DNA of 58,990 nt from Anaerolineae bacterium (GCA_030605795.1 JAUWHR010000068.1:1-58990); one strand, 5' to 3'; shown: positions 24,713 through 34,753, numbered from the stretch's first letter. The notes: generated from the sequence alone by a model not told the origin. Numbers and translations: made by a program.

Positions 24713-27181
24713 TCAAGCGCTTGATTTTTTGGGACCGAATGTCGGTCGACTGATCACCGGTGTGAGGTGGGTTACCCGATTGCCTTGCTTTACTTCGAAC
24801 AACTTTACTCCGACTGCTGTGCGATCCCTCTTGGGTGCATCTGAAAAACGTACTGAGCGAGCAGCTCCTTTGGCAAGGTGAGCGACTGTACGATCGCCTG
24901 AATGGCCAATGGCTGCGCCCACCAAGCGCACACCTACCCCTGATTTCCAGGCTAACACCCCCTTACCGTGGCGTTTTTGGCGCGGAAATTTATTGAGCGC
25001 ACTTCGCTTTGCCAGTCCATACTCAGTCAGCATCAGGAGATCACTGCCGGGGACTACCACGATCATTCCCACAACACGGCTTTGTGGGTCATCGAGCCGT
25101 ATGCCACGCACACCGCTCGCAGCAAACCCCATCGGGCGAACATCCGTCTCGGGGAAGCGGATCGTCATTCCCGTGTTGGTAATTAAGCAAATGTCATTCT
25201 TACCACTCGTCAGGTGAACCCAACCAAGATCATCTGTATCGGCGATCTTGATAGCCCGAAAGATATTAGCCGAAGGACCTGGGAAGACCTGGAGGCTAGT
25301 TTTTTTGACCATACCGTTGACCGTACCAAAAATTAAGTAACCCTCATCCGCATTTATTCCCGTTTTCTCAAGAGGCAAGGCGATTCCAGCGACGATTTCT
25401 GCGTCAGGTTCGAAGGGTGTAGCTGCGGCGATTAATGTGCCATCCTTTGACTTATCGCATTCAGGGAGGGTATGGACGGCGACCGCCACAGCCAACCCTT
25501 GAGCTTCGAAAAGGTAAAGGGTATCCCGTCCACTAGCCCCGATCACCAAACGTGGCGCGGCGTGACCGGAGAGGCGTGGAAGGCGAGCGGTGGGTGTGCG
25601 CCAGATCAGGCCATCGCGCGAGATCACCACCCAGGTTTCCTTGGTTGGCGCCAAGTCGGTTGCAGTTAATAACGCTCGAGCGCGTTTTCCCTTGGTTGTC
25701 TTGACAATTTGTGTTCTCCGGCGGTCACCATATTGCGATTTTGTCCGGGTTAGTTCTTCAGCGATGCGCAACAGCATCCTCTTCTTCGAGCGCAGCAATC
25801 CCTCTAGTTCTTTGATACGCGTGCGCACCTGCTTGTATTCATGGTCGATTTTCTTGCGCTCGAGGCTCGATAGCCGACGTAGTGGCATATCTAGGATGGC
25901 GTTTGCCTGGATCTCGCTCAGCTTTAGACGATGTTGTAGGCGCTCACGGGCTTGTTCAGCGTCTTTGGAAGTGCGGATCATTTGAATGATCTGATCCAGA
26001 TTCTTAAGCGCCACTCGGAGGCCAGTCAGGATATGTTCACGCTCTCGGGCTCTGGTCAGATCATACTCACTACTACGCCGGGTCACCTCGAGCCTGTGCT
26101 CCAGGTAGACCCGCAATGTCTGTTTCAGACCGAGCAAACGTGGCTCGCCGTTTACCAGAGCTAACATTATCACGCTGAAGGTTGTCTGCATCAGTGTGCG
26201 GCGATATAGCTCAGCAAGCACCTTCTCCGGTTTGGCTGTCTTTAACAGCTCAAGGACGATGCGCATTCCCTGTCGGTCGGATTCGTCACGTAGATCGGAC
26301 AGACCTTGCAACCGGCCTGCGCGAGCCAGATCAGCGATGCGTTCGATTAAGTTGGATTTGTTCGTCTGGTAAGGTAATTCAGTAACGATGATGCGCGAAC
26401 GCCCACGTCCCATCTCTTCGATATGAACCCGAGCCTGGACGGTGATCTTACCCCGCCCGGTACTGTAGGCTGCAGTCAAGCCCTCGCCTGTGCCTTTGTC
26501 ATGCAGGATGATGCCGCCGGTGGGGAAGTCTGGCCCACGGATGAATTTCATCAGGTCGTCGAGACTGATCGACTCTAGGTGGGACCAATTTTCCAGCATG
26601 TAGATAAGTGCACCGCACACCTCGTTGATGTTGTGAGGTGGGACTGAAGTCGCCATGCCTACTGCAATACCGGTAGCGCCGTTGATGAGCAGGTTCGGGA
26701 TGCCAGCCGGGAGCACGGTTGGCTCCTGGAGCGATCCGTCGAAGTTATCAATGAGGTCGACAGTGTTTTTTTCAAGATCGGCCAACATCTCTGTTGCCAG
26801 TGGGTTCATGCGAGCTTCAGTGTAACGCATAGCTGCTGGTGGATCGCCATCAACAGAACCAAAGTTACCTTGGCCATCGATCAAGGGATAGCGCATTGAG
26901 AAATCCTGCGCCATGCGGGCCATAGCATCGTAGACGGACATATCGCCGTGCGGGTGATACTTGCCGAGTACCTCGCCGACAATGCGGGCGGATTTCTTGA
27001 AACCCATGTCAGGTCGGATGCCCATGGTGTGCATTGCGTGTAAAATGCGGCGATGAACGGGCTTTAAACCATCACGAGCGTCGGGTAAGGCGCGGGCTAC
27101 AATCACGCTCATGGCATAGTCCAGATAGGATTGTTGCATCTCGTCGTCGATATCGATCAGACGCACAAGACCTATTTCCAT
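24713..27181 (-). CDS. gyrA: DNA gyrase subunit A (type IIA topoisomerase)
   Basis: The 822-residue protein contains the full GyrA/ParC breakage-reunion domain with catalytic Tyr120 in [10 protein letters not shown], followed by a six-bladed C-terminal domain. A gyrase-box-like sequence QKRHGKGVL in that domain supports gyrase over topoisomerase IV. In the quinolone-determining region the E. coli Ser83 position is Met (HPHGD-M81-SVYD). gyrB is not in the window. The ATG at 27181 follows GAGGTG, and a strong promoter lies 37-65 bases upstream, back to back with that of nusA. It may negatively supercoil DNA as usual; nothing suggests truncation. Confidence 0.93.
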   Translation of the reverse strand: MEIGLVRLIDIDDEMQQSYLDYAMSVIVARALPDARDGLKPVHRRILHAMHTMGIRPDMGFKKSARIVGEVLGKYHPHGDMSVYDAMARMAQDFSMRYPLIDGQGNFGSVDGDPPAAMRYTEARMNPLATEMLADLEKNTVDLIDNFDGSLQEPTVLPAGIPNLLINGATGIAVGMATSVPPHNINEVCGALIYMLENWSHLESISLDDLMKFIRGPDFPTGGIILHDKGTGEGLTAAYSTGRGKITVQARVHIEEMGRGRSRIIVTELPYQTNKSNLIERIADLARAGRLQGLSDLRDESDRQGMRIVLELLKTAKPEKVLAELYRRTLMQTTFSVIMLALVNGEPRLLGLKQTLRVYLEHRLEVTRRSSEYDLTRAREREHILTGLRVALKNLDQIIQMIRTSKDAEQARERLQHRLKLSEIQANAILDMPLRRLSSLERKKIDHEYKQVRTRIKELEGLLRSKKRMLLRIAEELTRTKSQYGDRRRTQIVKTTKGKRARALLTATDLAPTKETWVVISRDGLIWRTPTARLPRLSGHAAPRLVIGASGRDTLYLFEAQGLAVAVAVHTLPECDKSKDGTLIAAATPFEPDAEIVAGIALPLEKTGINADEGYLIFGTVNGMVKKTSLQVFPGPSANIFRAIKIADTDDLGWVHLTSGKNDICLITNTGMTIRFPETDVRPMGFAASGVRGIRLDDPQSRVVGMIVVVPGSDLLMLTEYGLAKRSALNKFPRQKRHGKGVLAWKSGVGVRLVGAAIGHSGDRTVAHLAKGAARSVRFSDAPKRDRTAVGVKLFEVKQGNRVTHLTPVISRPTFGPKKSSA

Positions 27182-27217
27182 GTGTCACCTCAAAGGGAAA
27201 ATCTGGTTAATGAGGGT

Positions 27218-27246
27218 ATCATAAATGGTCTGGCGGTGGGCGTCAA
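27218..27246 (-). promoter_or_regulatory. sigma70-type promoter of gyrA
   Basis: On the minus strand TTGACG (27246-27241) and TATGAT (27223-27218) are separated by exactly 17 bases. Each box has five of six consensus bases. Transcription should start near 27211, about 30 bases before the gyrA ATG. Confidence 0.7.
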
Positions 27247-27278
27247 TTGCGGGTGGAGTTGTTGGGAGGCCGTCAACC

Positions 27279-27307
27279 TTGCACGGTGTACACCTCTATG
27301 CTAGAAT
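27279..27307 (+). promoter_or_regulatory. sigma70-type promoter of the nusA operon
   Basis: TTGCAC (27279-27284) and TAGAAT (27302-27307) are separated by 17 bases. The predicted start near 27314 gives a leader of about 100 bases before the nusA ATG at 27414, and a terminator hairpin lies inside that leader. Confidence 0.65.
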
Positions 27308-27343
27308 ACATTGATCAGGTCTTCGATTGAGAGGTGGTCTGGA

Positions 27344-27367
27344 AAAGTGGGTTTCACCCACTTTTTT
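27344..27367 (+). terminator. intrinsic terminator in the nusA leader (candidate attenuator)
   Basis: AAAGTGGG (27344-27351) and CCCACTTT (27357-27364) form a perfect 8-bp stem around TTTCA, running into a T-tract (27362-27367). It lies between the nusA promoter and the nusA start codon, with no gene before it, so it should stop transcription of the operon prematurely unless read through. Confidence 0.65.
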
Positions 27368-27413
27368 CTACATATGAGCCCTCCGACAAAGGCCTGACCG
27401 AGGAAGCAAGCAG

Positions 27414-29336
27414 ATGAAGAGTGAATTTTCCCTTGCATTTGACGAGATCGCCGAGCGCTTCGGCCTCCCGCAAGACACTGTGATGGAGGCTGTGGAAGCA
27501 ATGATGATCTCCGCCTATCGACGCTCAGTATACGCCTCCAGTGCGCAGAACGTCGAGGTCACGATCAACCCCGAGACCGGCGAAGTACATGTGTACGCTG
27601 AGAAGGAAGTTGTCGAAACGGTCGAAAACCCTTCAACTGAGGTCTCCTTAGAAGAAGCTCGCCAGGTCGAACAAGAGGTAGAGTTGGGGGGTGTGGTCAT
27701 GGTTGAATCGACACCCAAGGACTTTGGTCGGGTGGCGGCACAAACAGCCAAGCAAGTGATCTTACAGCGTCTGAGGGAAGCTGAGCGTGAGGCGCAGTAC
27801 GCCGAATTTATTGAACGCGAAGGCGACATGGTCCATGGTACGGTGCATTCCATCACACCTCAGGCGGTAACAGTGGGGCTGCTGGGTCGAGCAGAAGCGA
27901 TCCTGCCCAGAAATCAACAGATACCGGGTGAGCGTTTCCGGGTTCGTGATCGCATCCGGGTTTATGTGCTGGAGGTGCGCAAATCCTCGCGCGGTCCAGT
28001 AATCATCACTTCGCGTACACATCCGGCCATGCTTCGGCGATTATTAGAAATGGAGGTGCCGGAAATAAGCCAGGGGTTGGTAGAAATTAAGGCCATCGCC
28101 CGTGAGGCTGGCAGACGAGCCAAAGTTGCCGTTGCGGCACTGCGGGAAGGGGTTGATCCGGTGGGCGCGTGTGTCGGAATGCGCGGGGTTCGAATTCAAT
28201 CGATTGTCCGTGATTTGAATGATGAGAAGATTGACGTGATCGAGTGGAACCCCGATGTGGCAACTTTTATCGCCAAAGCGCTAAGCCCGGCGCGTGTCGC
28301 GGGGGTTTATTTAGACGAAAAACCTGATTACGGCAAAACAGCCATGGTAATTGTGCCGGAGGATCAACTTAGTCTCGCCATCGGACGGGCAGGGGTGAAC
28401 GCTCGGTTGGCCGCTAAGCTAACGGGCTGGCGGATCGATATTAAGAGCCTTACCGAATCAGCGGTTGATTTACTAAACCTTCTGACTTCGGACCCGACAT
28501 ATGCCGATATGGCTACGAGTGAGGCGGACACGATCTTGCAGGTGGAAACGGTAATGACAAAGAAGGCTGAAAATCGGCCTGTCACGCCGGAGGAATATCA
28601 AACCATGAGATTCTTCGTCGATCGGGTTCAGCTAGAAATTATTGGCCGGCGCGATGCCAAGCGGCAGGTTGAACTCGATAGACTTGAGGCTATCCGAGCG
28701 TTAATACCGTCCACGGCGTATGAAGTCGTCCTGCAAGAGGTGGGACTCTCTACCCGGGTGTTGAACCTTCTAGGTGAAGCGGGTTATAAAAGCGCTGGTC
28801 AGGTGCTGGAGCAACTTGAGTTCGATGGGGATAAGATCCTCGCCCTGCCAGGTGTCGGACCAAAGGCAATCCGGGAGATGGGAGAAGTACTTCGTGGCTT
28901 TGAATACCCGGAGCCAGTGCCCGAGGTCGTGGTTGAAGAGGAAATACCGGTGGTCGAAGAGGAAGATGAGGAGGCGGTTGAGGGTGTGGAGATCGTAGAG
29001 GTCGGAGCGCCTGTAGAGGTGGCATCGGAAATCGATCTAGCGATAGTTGAACCAGTCGCCGAGGTGGAAGTTGAAATCAAGACGGCGCCAGAGGTATTTG
29101 AACCTGAGTTGACTTTAGAAGATGCCTTCCAAGCGGTTGCTGATGAAATTGAAACAGTTATCGAGCTTGATGAAGAATTGGTTGAGGAAGAGGAGATCTT
29201 CCCATCGCTTGAGGAAAAGCGTAAGAAACGGAAGGAAATCTCACGCGTGGTTGAGTACGACCCTGACTCGGGAGAATTGATCGTCAGGCGTCGAAGAAAA
29301 CGCCAGGCTGAGGATTGGGAAGGTGATGAATTTTAA
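27414..29336 (+). CDS. nusA: transcription termination/antitermination factor NusA with acidic C-terminal extension
   Basis: The 640-residue protein has the RNA-polymerase-binding N-terminal domain (about 1-130), the S1 domain (about 140-205), two KH domains (about 235-380, with GACVGMRGVRIQSI and LAIGRAGVNARLAAKLTGW), and a helix-hairpin-helix unit (about 450-505, ILALPGVGPKAIREM). Residues about 510-600 are a Glu/Val-rich acidic tract, ending in a basic segment with RRRRKRQ. The tail is longer than in model bacteria. Upstream rimP is missing. The ATG at 27414 follows GAGGAAGCA. It opens an eight-gene translation/RNA operon. Confidence 0.95.
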   Translation: MKSEFSLAFDEIAERFGLPQDTVMEAVEAMMISAYRRSVYASSAQNVEVTINPETGEVHVYAEKEVVETVENPSTEVSLEEARQVEQEVELGGVVMVESTPKDFGRVAAQTAKQVILQRLREAEREAQYAEFIEREGDMVHGTVHSITPQAVTVGLLGRAEAILPRNQQIPGERFRVRDRIRVYVLEVRKSSRGPVIITSRTHPAMLRRLLEMEVPEISQGLVEIKAIAREAGRRAKVAVAALREGVDPVGACVGMRGVRIQSIVRDLNDEKIDVIEWNPDVATFIAKALSPARVAGVYLDEKPDYGKTAMVIVPEDQLSLAIGRAGVNARLAAKLTGWRIDIKSLTESAVDLLNLLTSDPTYADMATSEADTILQVETVMTKKAENRPVTPEEYQTMRFFVDRVQLEIIGRRDAKRQVELDRLEAIRALIPSTAYEVVLQEVGLSTRVLNLLGEAGYKSAGQVLEQLEFDGDKILALPGVGPKAIREMGEVLRGFEYPEPVPEVVVEEEIPVVEEEDEEAVEGVEIVEVGAPVEVASEIDLAIVEPVAEVEVEIKTAPEVFEPELTLEDAFQAVADEIETVIELDEELVEEEEIFPSLEEKRKKRKEISRVVEYDPDSGELIVRRRRKRQAEDWEGDEF

Positions 29337-29378
29337 GCTACTGCCGAGAGTCGCTGAATCCAAGAGAGATATATAACT

Positions 29379-29666
29379 GTGACATCCCGGAAAGCGCGAC
29401 GTCGACGCCATGTACCTCACCGAACATGTGTTGGTTGCCGGCAAGTTTTACCAAAGCGTTCGCTTATCCGGATTGTGCGTGGCCCGGACGGTGTGAAGAT
29501 CGATCCGACTGGCAAGGCGCCTGGACGTGGAGCTTACCTTCATGACCAGCGGTCTTGCTGGCAAGTGGCTCTGCGCAACTCGCTCGCCCAAGCTCTGCGC
29601 ACGGAGTTTGTGCCTGAAGACCGCGAAGCGTTGATAGCCTTTATGGATGGTTTTACAGACGAGTAG
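29379..29666 (+). CDS. ylxR: YlxR (DUF448) RNA-binding family protein
   Basis: The 95-residue basic protein starts at a GTG and contains the family core RTCVGCRQVLPKRSLIRIVR and GKAPGRGAYLH. It is placed between nusA and infB exactly as in most bacteria, where it may regulate transcription or bind RNA. The partner ylxQ is absent. A 110-base gap with no gene separates it from infB. Confidence 0.9.
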   Translation: MTSRKARRRRHVPHRTCVGCRQVLPKRSLIRIVRGPDGVKIDPTGKAPGRGAYLHDQRSCWQVALRNSLAQALRTEFVPEDREALIAFMDGFTDE

Positions 29667-29776
29667 CATGGCTGAGGCGAGCCAGTTCGCTGGATGCGCC
29701 GCAATGCGAGTGAAGCCAGTTAGGCGTACCCCCTAGCCCATCAAGCCCACTCGCTCGGCGCGGCCGGAGGTGCGTT

Positions 29777-31567
29777 ATGAGCGAGAACGGCCATACGATC
29801 ATCGAAATCCCGGAAAGTCTAACAGTCCGCGAGCTTGCAGCGCGGATTGAAACTAGCCCTATTGATGTCATCAAGCAATTGATGGCCAATGGCGTGATGG
29901 CCAACATCAATCAGCAAATTGACTTTGACACGGCGGCTATTGTAATCGAGGAGTTTGGTTTCGAAGCCAAATCCATCCTACCTCCTGAGGTGGAGCAGGG
30001 TGACGAGGGAGCAGCAGTGCCATATTGGCGGCGTTTAATAGGCGATGAGGATCCGAAGGCTCTTCAAAGCAGACCACCGGTAGTGACCATGTTAGGCCAC
30101 GTGGATCATGGAAAGACAACACTGTTGGACGCGATCCGCGAGACTAATGTCGCCGAGGGGGAAGTAGGTGGGATTACCCAACGCATCGCAGCTTATCAGG
30201 TTGTCCACAATGGCCGACTGATCACCTTCCAAGATACGCCGGGTCATGAGGCCTTCACTGCAATGCGTGCGCGAGGAGCCCAGGGTGCGGACATTGCCGT
30301 GTTAGTAGTCGCCGCTGACGATGGGGTGATGCCGCAGACCCGAGAGGCATTAGCCCATGCCCGCGCCGCTCGTGTTCCGGTGTTGGTCGCGCTAAATAAG
30401 ATTGACCGGTCCAGCGCAAATCCTGACAAGGTCAAGCAGGAATTGTCCAGTGTGGGTCTGGTCCCTGATGATTGGGAGGGGGACACGATTGTGGTTCCGG
30501 TATCGGCCAAGATGCGTGAAGGGATTGAGGATTTGCTTGAGGCGATCATCCTGATTGCGGACTCAATCGAAATAATGGCCAACCCTTCCGGCAAGGTCAT
30601 CGGGACTGTGATTGAAGCGGAATTAAACAAGTTGAAAGGCATAATGGCGGTCCTGCTGGTCCAGAACGGTACGCTCAAGGTTGGGGATGTGGTGATCGTT
30701 GGAACAGCTTATGGGCGTATACGGGCGATGTTTGACTACCAGGGAAACCAAATCGAGCAAGCGACGCCATCCACACCTGTTTCGATTTTGGGGCTCTCAG
30801 ATGTCCCGATGGCAGGTGAGTTGTTTAGCGTTGTCGAGTCGGAGCGCAGCGCCCGAGCGATCGCGGAGCAACGCAAGCTTCGGGCGCAGGATGCGCAAGT
30901 TCAGCCAAGGACCATGTCACTCGACCAGATATTTCAGGCTTTCCAAGCCGGTGAGACGAAGGAGCTCCGCCTGGTGATCAAGGCCGACGCTCAGGGTTCG
31001 GTTGAACCTATCACATCCTCACTGGAGGAGTTGAGCGCCGGTGATATTAAAGTGAACGTGCTACACGCGGCCACCGGCAACATCAATGAGAACGATATCA
31101 TGTTGGCGGCTGCCTCTGACGCTATCGTTATCGGCTTCAACGTGGTCGCTGATCAAGCTTCAAGAAAGGTGGCTGAAAATGAAGGGGTCAACATCCGGAT
31201 TTATGATATCATCTATCGCTTGACTGAAGACATTGAGAAAGCTCTGAAAGGCATGCTGGAACCTGAAATCCGTCAAGTCGTGCTTGGTCGGGCTGAGGTA
31301 CGGGAAATTTACCGTATACCGAGGATAGGTCACATTGCTGGTTGTATGGTCTTAGCGGGCGAACTTCGGCGGAATGCAAATATCCGTGTGTTACGCGGTG
31401 AAGAGGTCGTGTTCGATGGTCAAGTGGCTTCACTTAAGCACGAGAAAGACGACATACGCGAGATTCGAGAGGGCTTTGAGTGTGGTGTGGGATTAAAGAA
31501 TTTTGACAAATTTGAAACCGGTGACATTCTCGAGTGCTATACCGAGGAGACAGTGGCTGTGGAGTGA
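29777..31567 (+). CDS. infB: translation initiation factor IF-2, short form
   Basis: At 596 residues this IF-2 lacks the long charged N-terminal region of model bacteria. One IF2-N subdomain (about 12-62) leads almost directly into the GTPase domain. G1 is GHVDHGKT (107-114), G3 DTPGHEAF and G4 NKID. The G2 region reads GGITQRIAAY instead of the usual ITQHIGAY. Domains II, III and IV follow (VVADQASRKVAENEGVNIRIYDIIY, and GFECGVGLKNF near the end). It binds fMet-tRNA and promotes subunit joining. The ATG at 29777 is preceded by GGAGGTG. Confidence 0.94.
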   Translation: MSENGHTIIEIPESLTVRELAARIETSPIDVIKQLMANGVMANINQQIDFDTAAIVIEEFGFEAKSILPPEVEQGDEGAAVPYWRRLIGDEDPKALQSRPPVVTMLGHVDHGKTTLLDAIRETNVAEGEVGGITQRIAAYQVVHNGRLITFQDTPGHEAFTAMRARGAQGADIAVLVVAADDGVMPQTREALAHARAARVPVLVALNKIDRSSANPDKVKQELSSVGLVPDDWEGDTIVVPVSAKMREGIEDLLEAIILIADSIEIMANPSGKVIGTVIEAELNKLKGIMAVLLVQNGTLKVGDVVIVGTAYGRIRAMFDYQGNQIEQATPSTPVSILGLSDVPMAGELFSVVESERSARAIAEQRKLRAQDAQVQPRTMSLDQIFQAFQAGETKELRLVIKADAQGSVEPITSSLEELSAGDIKVNVLHAATGNINENDIMLAAASDAIVIGFNVVADQASRKVAENEGVNIRIYDIIYRLTEDIEKALKGMLEPEIRQVVLGRAEVREIYRIPRIGHIAGCMVLAGELRRNANIRVLRGEEVVFDGQVASLKHEKDDIREIREGFECGVGLKNFDKFETGDILECYTEETVAVE

Positions 31568-31577
31568 GGGGGACGTT

Positions 31578-31958
31578 ATGGTGAATGAGGCTCGGGTTCG
31601 CCGCATTGGTGACCGGATCCAGCAAGAATTATCACTGGTGCTGCAGCGTAAAGTGGCCGATACCCGCCTGGCGATGGTCACGGTGACCGCGGTTGACGTC
31701 GATCGTGAGCTAGCTTATGCCACGATATACATCACGGCTCTTGGGGAAGAGGATCGGATGAACGAGGTGCTCCGTGCGCTGGAGGGTGCACGCGGTTATC
31801 TGCGCCGTGAATTGGCTGCCCGCGTCCGATTACGCAGCTTCCCGCAACTCCGTTTTCGTTGGGATTTCTCACAAGAACGCGGCGCTCGCATTGATGAGTT
31901 GCTTGATATATTGAAATCAGAACGGGCCGGGGGTGAGGGAGAAACGGGTGAAGGGTGA
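31578..31958 (+). CDS. rbfA: ribosome-binding factor A
   Basis: I start at the ATG at 31578, eleven bases after the infB stop and preceded by GAGGGGG; the longer frame upstream lies inside infB. The 126-residue protein has the KH-like RbfA fold, with RVRRIGDRIQQELSLVL, YATIYITALG and a C-terminal LRFRWDFSQERGARIDELL. It helps 16S rRNA and 30S subunit maturation. It overlaps the DHH gene that follows. Confidence 0.92.
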   Translation: MVNEARVRRIGDRIQQELSLVLQRKVADTRLAMVTVTAVDVDRELAYATIYITALGEEDRMNEVLRALEGARGYLRRELAARVRLRSFPQLRFRWDFSQERGARIDELLDILKSERAGGEGETGEG

Positions 31959-32922
31959 AATTACCCAGGCTCAGGCTCTACTGGATAGGGCTAACACCAT
32001 CGTAATCGTTGCTCATGAACGGCCAGATGGTGATGCAGTTGGCTCATTGAATGCCGTTGCGATCTGCCTGGAAAATGCAGGGAAGCAGGTTACCGCGGTT
32101 TTAGCTGACGGCGTGCCAGGTCGATTTCTCTTTCTACCTGGCGCAGAGAGAGTACAGCAAACCATCCCTACCGAATGCGACTTGCTGATTGCGGTGGATT
32201 GCTCCGCTGTTGAACGCACCGGATATGATCTTGAGTCCTTGCCGAGGAGGGTCGACCTGAATATCGACCATCATCCGACAAATAACCATTTTGGGGTCAT
32301 CAACTTTGTCGAACCGCACGCAGCGGCTACTGCCGAGGTACTTTTTGATCTGTCGTCCCCCTTAGGGCTGCAAATTGACACCGATGTCGCCACAAATCTG
32401 CTTACCGGTTTAGTGACCGATACGATTGGCTTCCGAACATCCAACGTGACCCCAAAAGTGCTCCGGGTAGCAGCACAGTTAATTGAACTTGGTGCTCCGC
32501 TAGCGGAGGTTTATGAGCGCTCACTCAACCAGCGTAGCTTTGTCGCTGCTCGCTATTGGGGACGTGGGCTCTCGCGTCTAGAGCGAGAGGATGGCTTGCT
32601 GTGGGCCAGTTTGACATTGGATGATAAAAAATCTGTGGGCTACCCTGGTCGGGACGATGCTGATCTTATTAACCTGCTGAGTACGATCGAAAGTGCTGAG
32701 GTGGCCTTGATTTTTGTGGAGCAGTCTAGAGGGAAAGTTAAAGTAAGTTGGCGTTCCCGCAGCGGATTGAATGTGGCTCGCCTGGCGAGCGCGTTTGGTG
32801 GGGGAGGACATGAGCAAGCCGCGGGAGCGATAGTAGCCGGTGAATTAGAAGAGGTGAGAGCTAGGGTGCTCTCCGCCACACGAACTATCCTCGGGTCAGA
32901 CTCGGACCGGGGGGGAAAATGA
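31948..32922 (+). CDS. nrnA: NrnA-type DHH phosphoesterase (nanoRNase / pAp phosphatase)
   Basis: The GTG at 31948 is preferred over the GTG at 31933, because GAGGGA lies six bases upstream; the protein is then 324 residues. It overlaps rbfA by 11 bases. The DHH domain has HERPDGDAVGS, DCSAVERTG, D-H-H-P and GLVTDTIGFRT. The DHHA1 domain has GGGGHEQAAGAIV. All metal-binding motifs are present. The family degrades oligoribonucleotides of 2-5 bases and removes the 3'-phosphate from pAp. Position between rbfA and truB is the common one. Confidence 0.92.
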   Translation: MKGEITQAQALLDRANTIVIVAHERPDGDAVGSLNAVAICLENAGKQVTAVLADGVPGRFLFLPGAERVQQTIPTECDLLIAVDCSAVERTGYDLESLPRRVDLNIDHHPTNNHFGVINFVEPHAAATAEVLFDLSSPLGLQIDTDVATNLLTGLVTDTIGFRTSNVTPKVLRVAAQLIELGAPLAEVYERSLNQRSFVAARYWGRGLSRLEREDGLLWASLTLDDKKSVGYPGRDDADLINLLSTIESAEVALIFVEQSRGKVKVSWRSRSGLNVARLASAFGGGGHEQAAGAIVAGELEEVRARVLSATRTILGSDSDRGGK

Positions 32923-33800
32923 AAGCGTTTGGTTTCATCATCGTCGATAAGCCTGTTGGCCCTACATCACACAATATCGTAACAATTGTGCGTCACGGCA
33001 CGGGTGTGCGTAAGGTGGGGCACGCGGGAACTCTTGATCCACGCGCCTCGGGGGTGCTTGTCCTTTGTCTTGGCCCTGCGACCCGGCTGAGCGAGTACCT
33101 GTCTACTTCTTCAAAGCGTTATGAAGCCGTGGTCCGCTTTGGCACTGCAACCCGAACCTATGATGCCGAAGGACCGGTGGTGCGGCAGACAGAAGCTGTA
33201 CCGACTTTGGAAGAAATTCAAGCTGTCCTGCCTGAGTTCCGGGGAGAAATCGAACAAGTGCCACCGCCTTTCAGCGCTATAAAAGTTCGGGGAAAGAAGG
33301 CTTACGAATTAGCCCGCGCAGGTCAGGAGGTGAAGCTAGAACCCCGGGTGGTGACTATTCACCTGCTCGGGATTTTGGAATACCGGCCACCAGATTTGCT
33401 CTTGGATATCGAATGCACGGCTGGGACCTACATTCGCTCCCTAGCTCACGACCTTGGCGCGCGTGTATCAACCGGCGCATACCTAGCCAGCCTGCGGCGT
33501 ACTAGGGCAGGACCTTTCTCCTTGGAAGACGCTGTCCCTCTGCCGAAGCTGGAGGTTGGCTTTCTTACCAACAAATGGAAGCGCTACTTACAACCAGCTG
33601 TAAAAGCGCTACCAGATTTACCAACGGTCAAGGTTGAGGGTGATAATTTAGAACGCATACATTTCGGACAGCGCATTCCTGCTGAGCCGGGATCAAGCGG
33701 CATGGCGAGGGCGATCGGACCGGATGGTGAGTTGGTAGCCGTCCTCGAGGTTGTCGAAGAGGGCAAGGAATGGCACCCCCGTAAGGTCTTCCTTACTTAG
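32919..33800 (+). CDS. truB: tRNA pseudouridine-55 synthase TruB
   Basis: The 293-residue enzyme begins in an ATGA overlap with nrnA. The catalytic motif VGHAGTLDPRASGVLVL contains nucleophile D40. Further family motifs are KRYEAVVRFG, PPFSAIKVRGKKAYELAR and GTYIRSLAHDLG. A C-terminal PUA-like segment is present (about 235-293). It isomerises U55 in the T-loop of tRNAs. Confidence 0.95.
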   Translation: MKAFGFIIVDKPVGPTSHNIVTIVRHGTGVRKVGHAGTLDPRASGVLVLCLGPATRLSEYLSTSSKRYEAVVRFGTATRTYDAEGPVVRQTEAVPTLEEIQAVLPEFRGEIEQVPPPFSAIKVRGKKAYELARAGQEVKLEPRVVTIHLLGILEYRPPDLLLDIECTAGTYIRSLAHDLGARVSTGAYLASLRRTRAGPFSLEDAVPLPKLEVGFLTNKWKRYLQPAVKALPDLPTVKVEGDNLERIHFGQRIPAEPGSSGMARAIGPDGELVAVLEVVEEGKEWHPRKVFLT

Positions 33801-33808
33801 ACAGCGCT

Positions 33809-34753
33809 ATGCAGCACATTCACGACCTGGGTTCTATTCATCTGGATGATTGTGATCTGACGATAGGCTCCTTTGACGGTGTGCACCTTGGCCATCAGTC
33901 ATTGGTTCGGAGCATGGTCGCGCATACCAACGCATTGGGCCTGCCATCCGTTGTGTTAACCTTCTACCCACATCCATCAGCCATTCTACGAGGTCGGCGA
34001 CCGACTTTCTACATTAATTCACCTGACGAGAAGGCAATCCTGTTAGGTGATTTGGGAGTAGACTACGTCATCACCCAGCGTTTTGACCACAAACTTTCTC
34101 AAGTAAGTGCCGACGCGTTTCTCGATATGGTTCAGATCCATATCAACTTCTCTCATTTATGGGTGGGAGAGGATTTCGCTTTAGGCCATGAGCGCGAGGG
34201 AGGTCATAGTTTTCTTGAAACAGCAAGTGTTGACCGTGAGTTCCAACTTCATGTTGTAGCCCCCGTATTGTTAGGTGCAGAGGTGGTCAGTTCAACCCGG
34301 ATCCGTCAGGCGCTTCGCGCTGGCGATGTCGCCAGTGTGGCAACTTACCTAGGTCGGACCTTTGTTGTTCTGGGCGAGGTCGTGGCTGGGTCCAACCGGG
34401 GAAAACGACTCGGGTTTCCCACCGCTAACCTTCGTGTCCAAGAAGAGAGAGCATATCCTCGGTCTGGAGTGTACGCCTGCATAGCGGAGGTCGTTGGGCG
34501 GCGTTGGCCGGCGGTGACCAACATTGGGGTCCGACCCACATTCGAGGAGACCCAGAGTGTTGATACCATCGAGGCACACTTGCTCGACTTCAATGATGAT
34601 CTATATCGCCAGGAGATGCGGTTAGCGTTTATCGATCGATTGCGTGATGAGCAGCGCTTCTCAAGCCCGGAGGCGCTGATCGCACAGATCCAAAGCGACG
34701 TCAGTCGAGCGCGTGAGATTCTCAGCCCTCTCATGGAGATGGAAAATGGCTGA
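33809..34753 (+). CDS. ribF: bifunctional riboflavin kinase / FAD synthetase RibF
   Basis: The 314-residue protein has the FAD synthetase half (about 1-175: TIGSFDGVHLGHQSLV, TFYPHP, SSTRIRQALRAGDV) and the riboflavin kinase half (about 185-310: GSNRGKRLGFPTANL, NIGVRPTF). It makes FMN and FAD from riboflavin. The ATG is at 33809, nine bases after the truB stop. The end overlaps thyX, whose product requires FAD, a fitting pairing. Confidence 0.95.
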   Translation: MQHIHDLGSIHLDDCDLTIGSFDGVHLGHQSLVRSMVAHTNALGLPSVVLTFYPHPSAILRGRRPTFYINSPDEKAILLGDLGVDYVITQRFDHKLSQVSADAFLDMVQIHINFSHLWVGEDFALGHEREGGHSFLETASVDREFQLHVVAPVLLGAEVVSSTRIRQALRAGDVASVATYLGRTFVVLGEVVAGSNRGKRLGFPTANLRVQEERAYPRSGVYACIAEVVGRRWPAVTNIGVRPTFEETQSVDTIEAHLLDFNDDLYRQEMRLAFIDRLRDEQRFSSPEALIAQIQSDVSRAREILSPLMEMENG

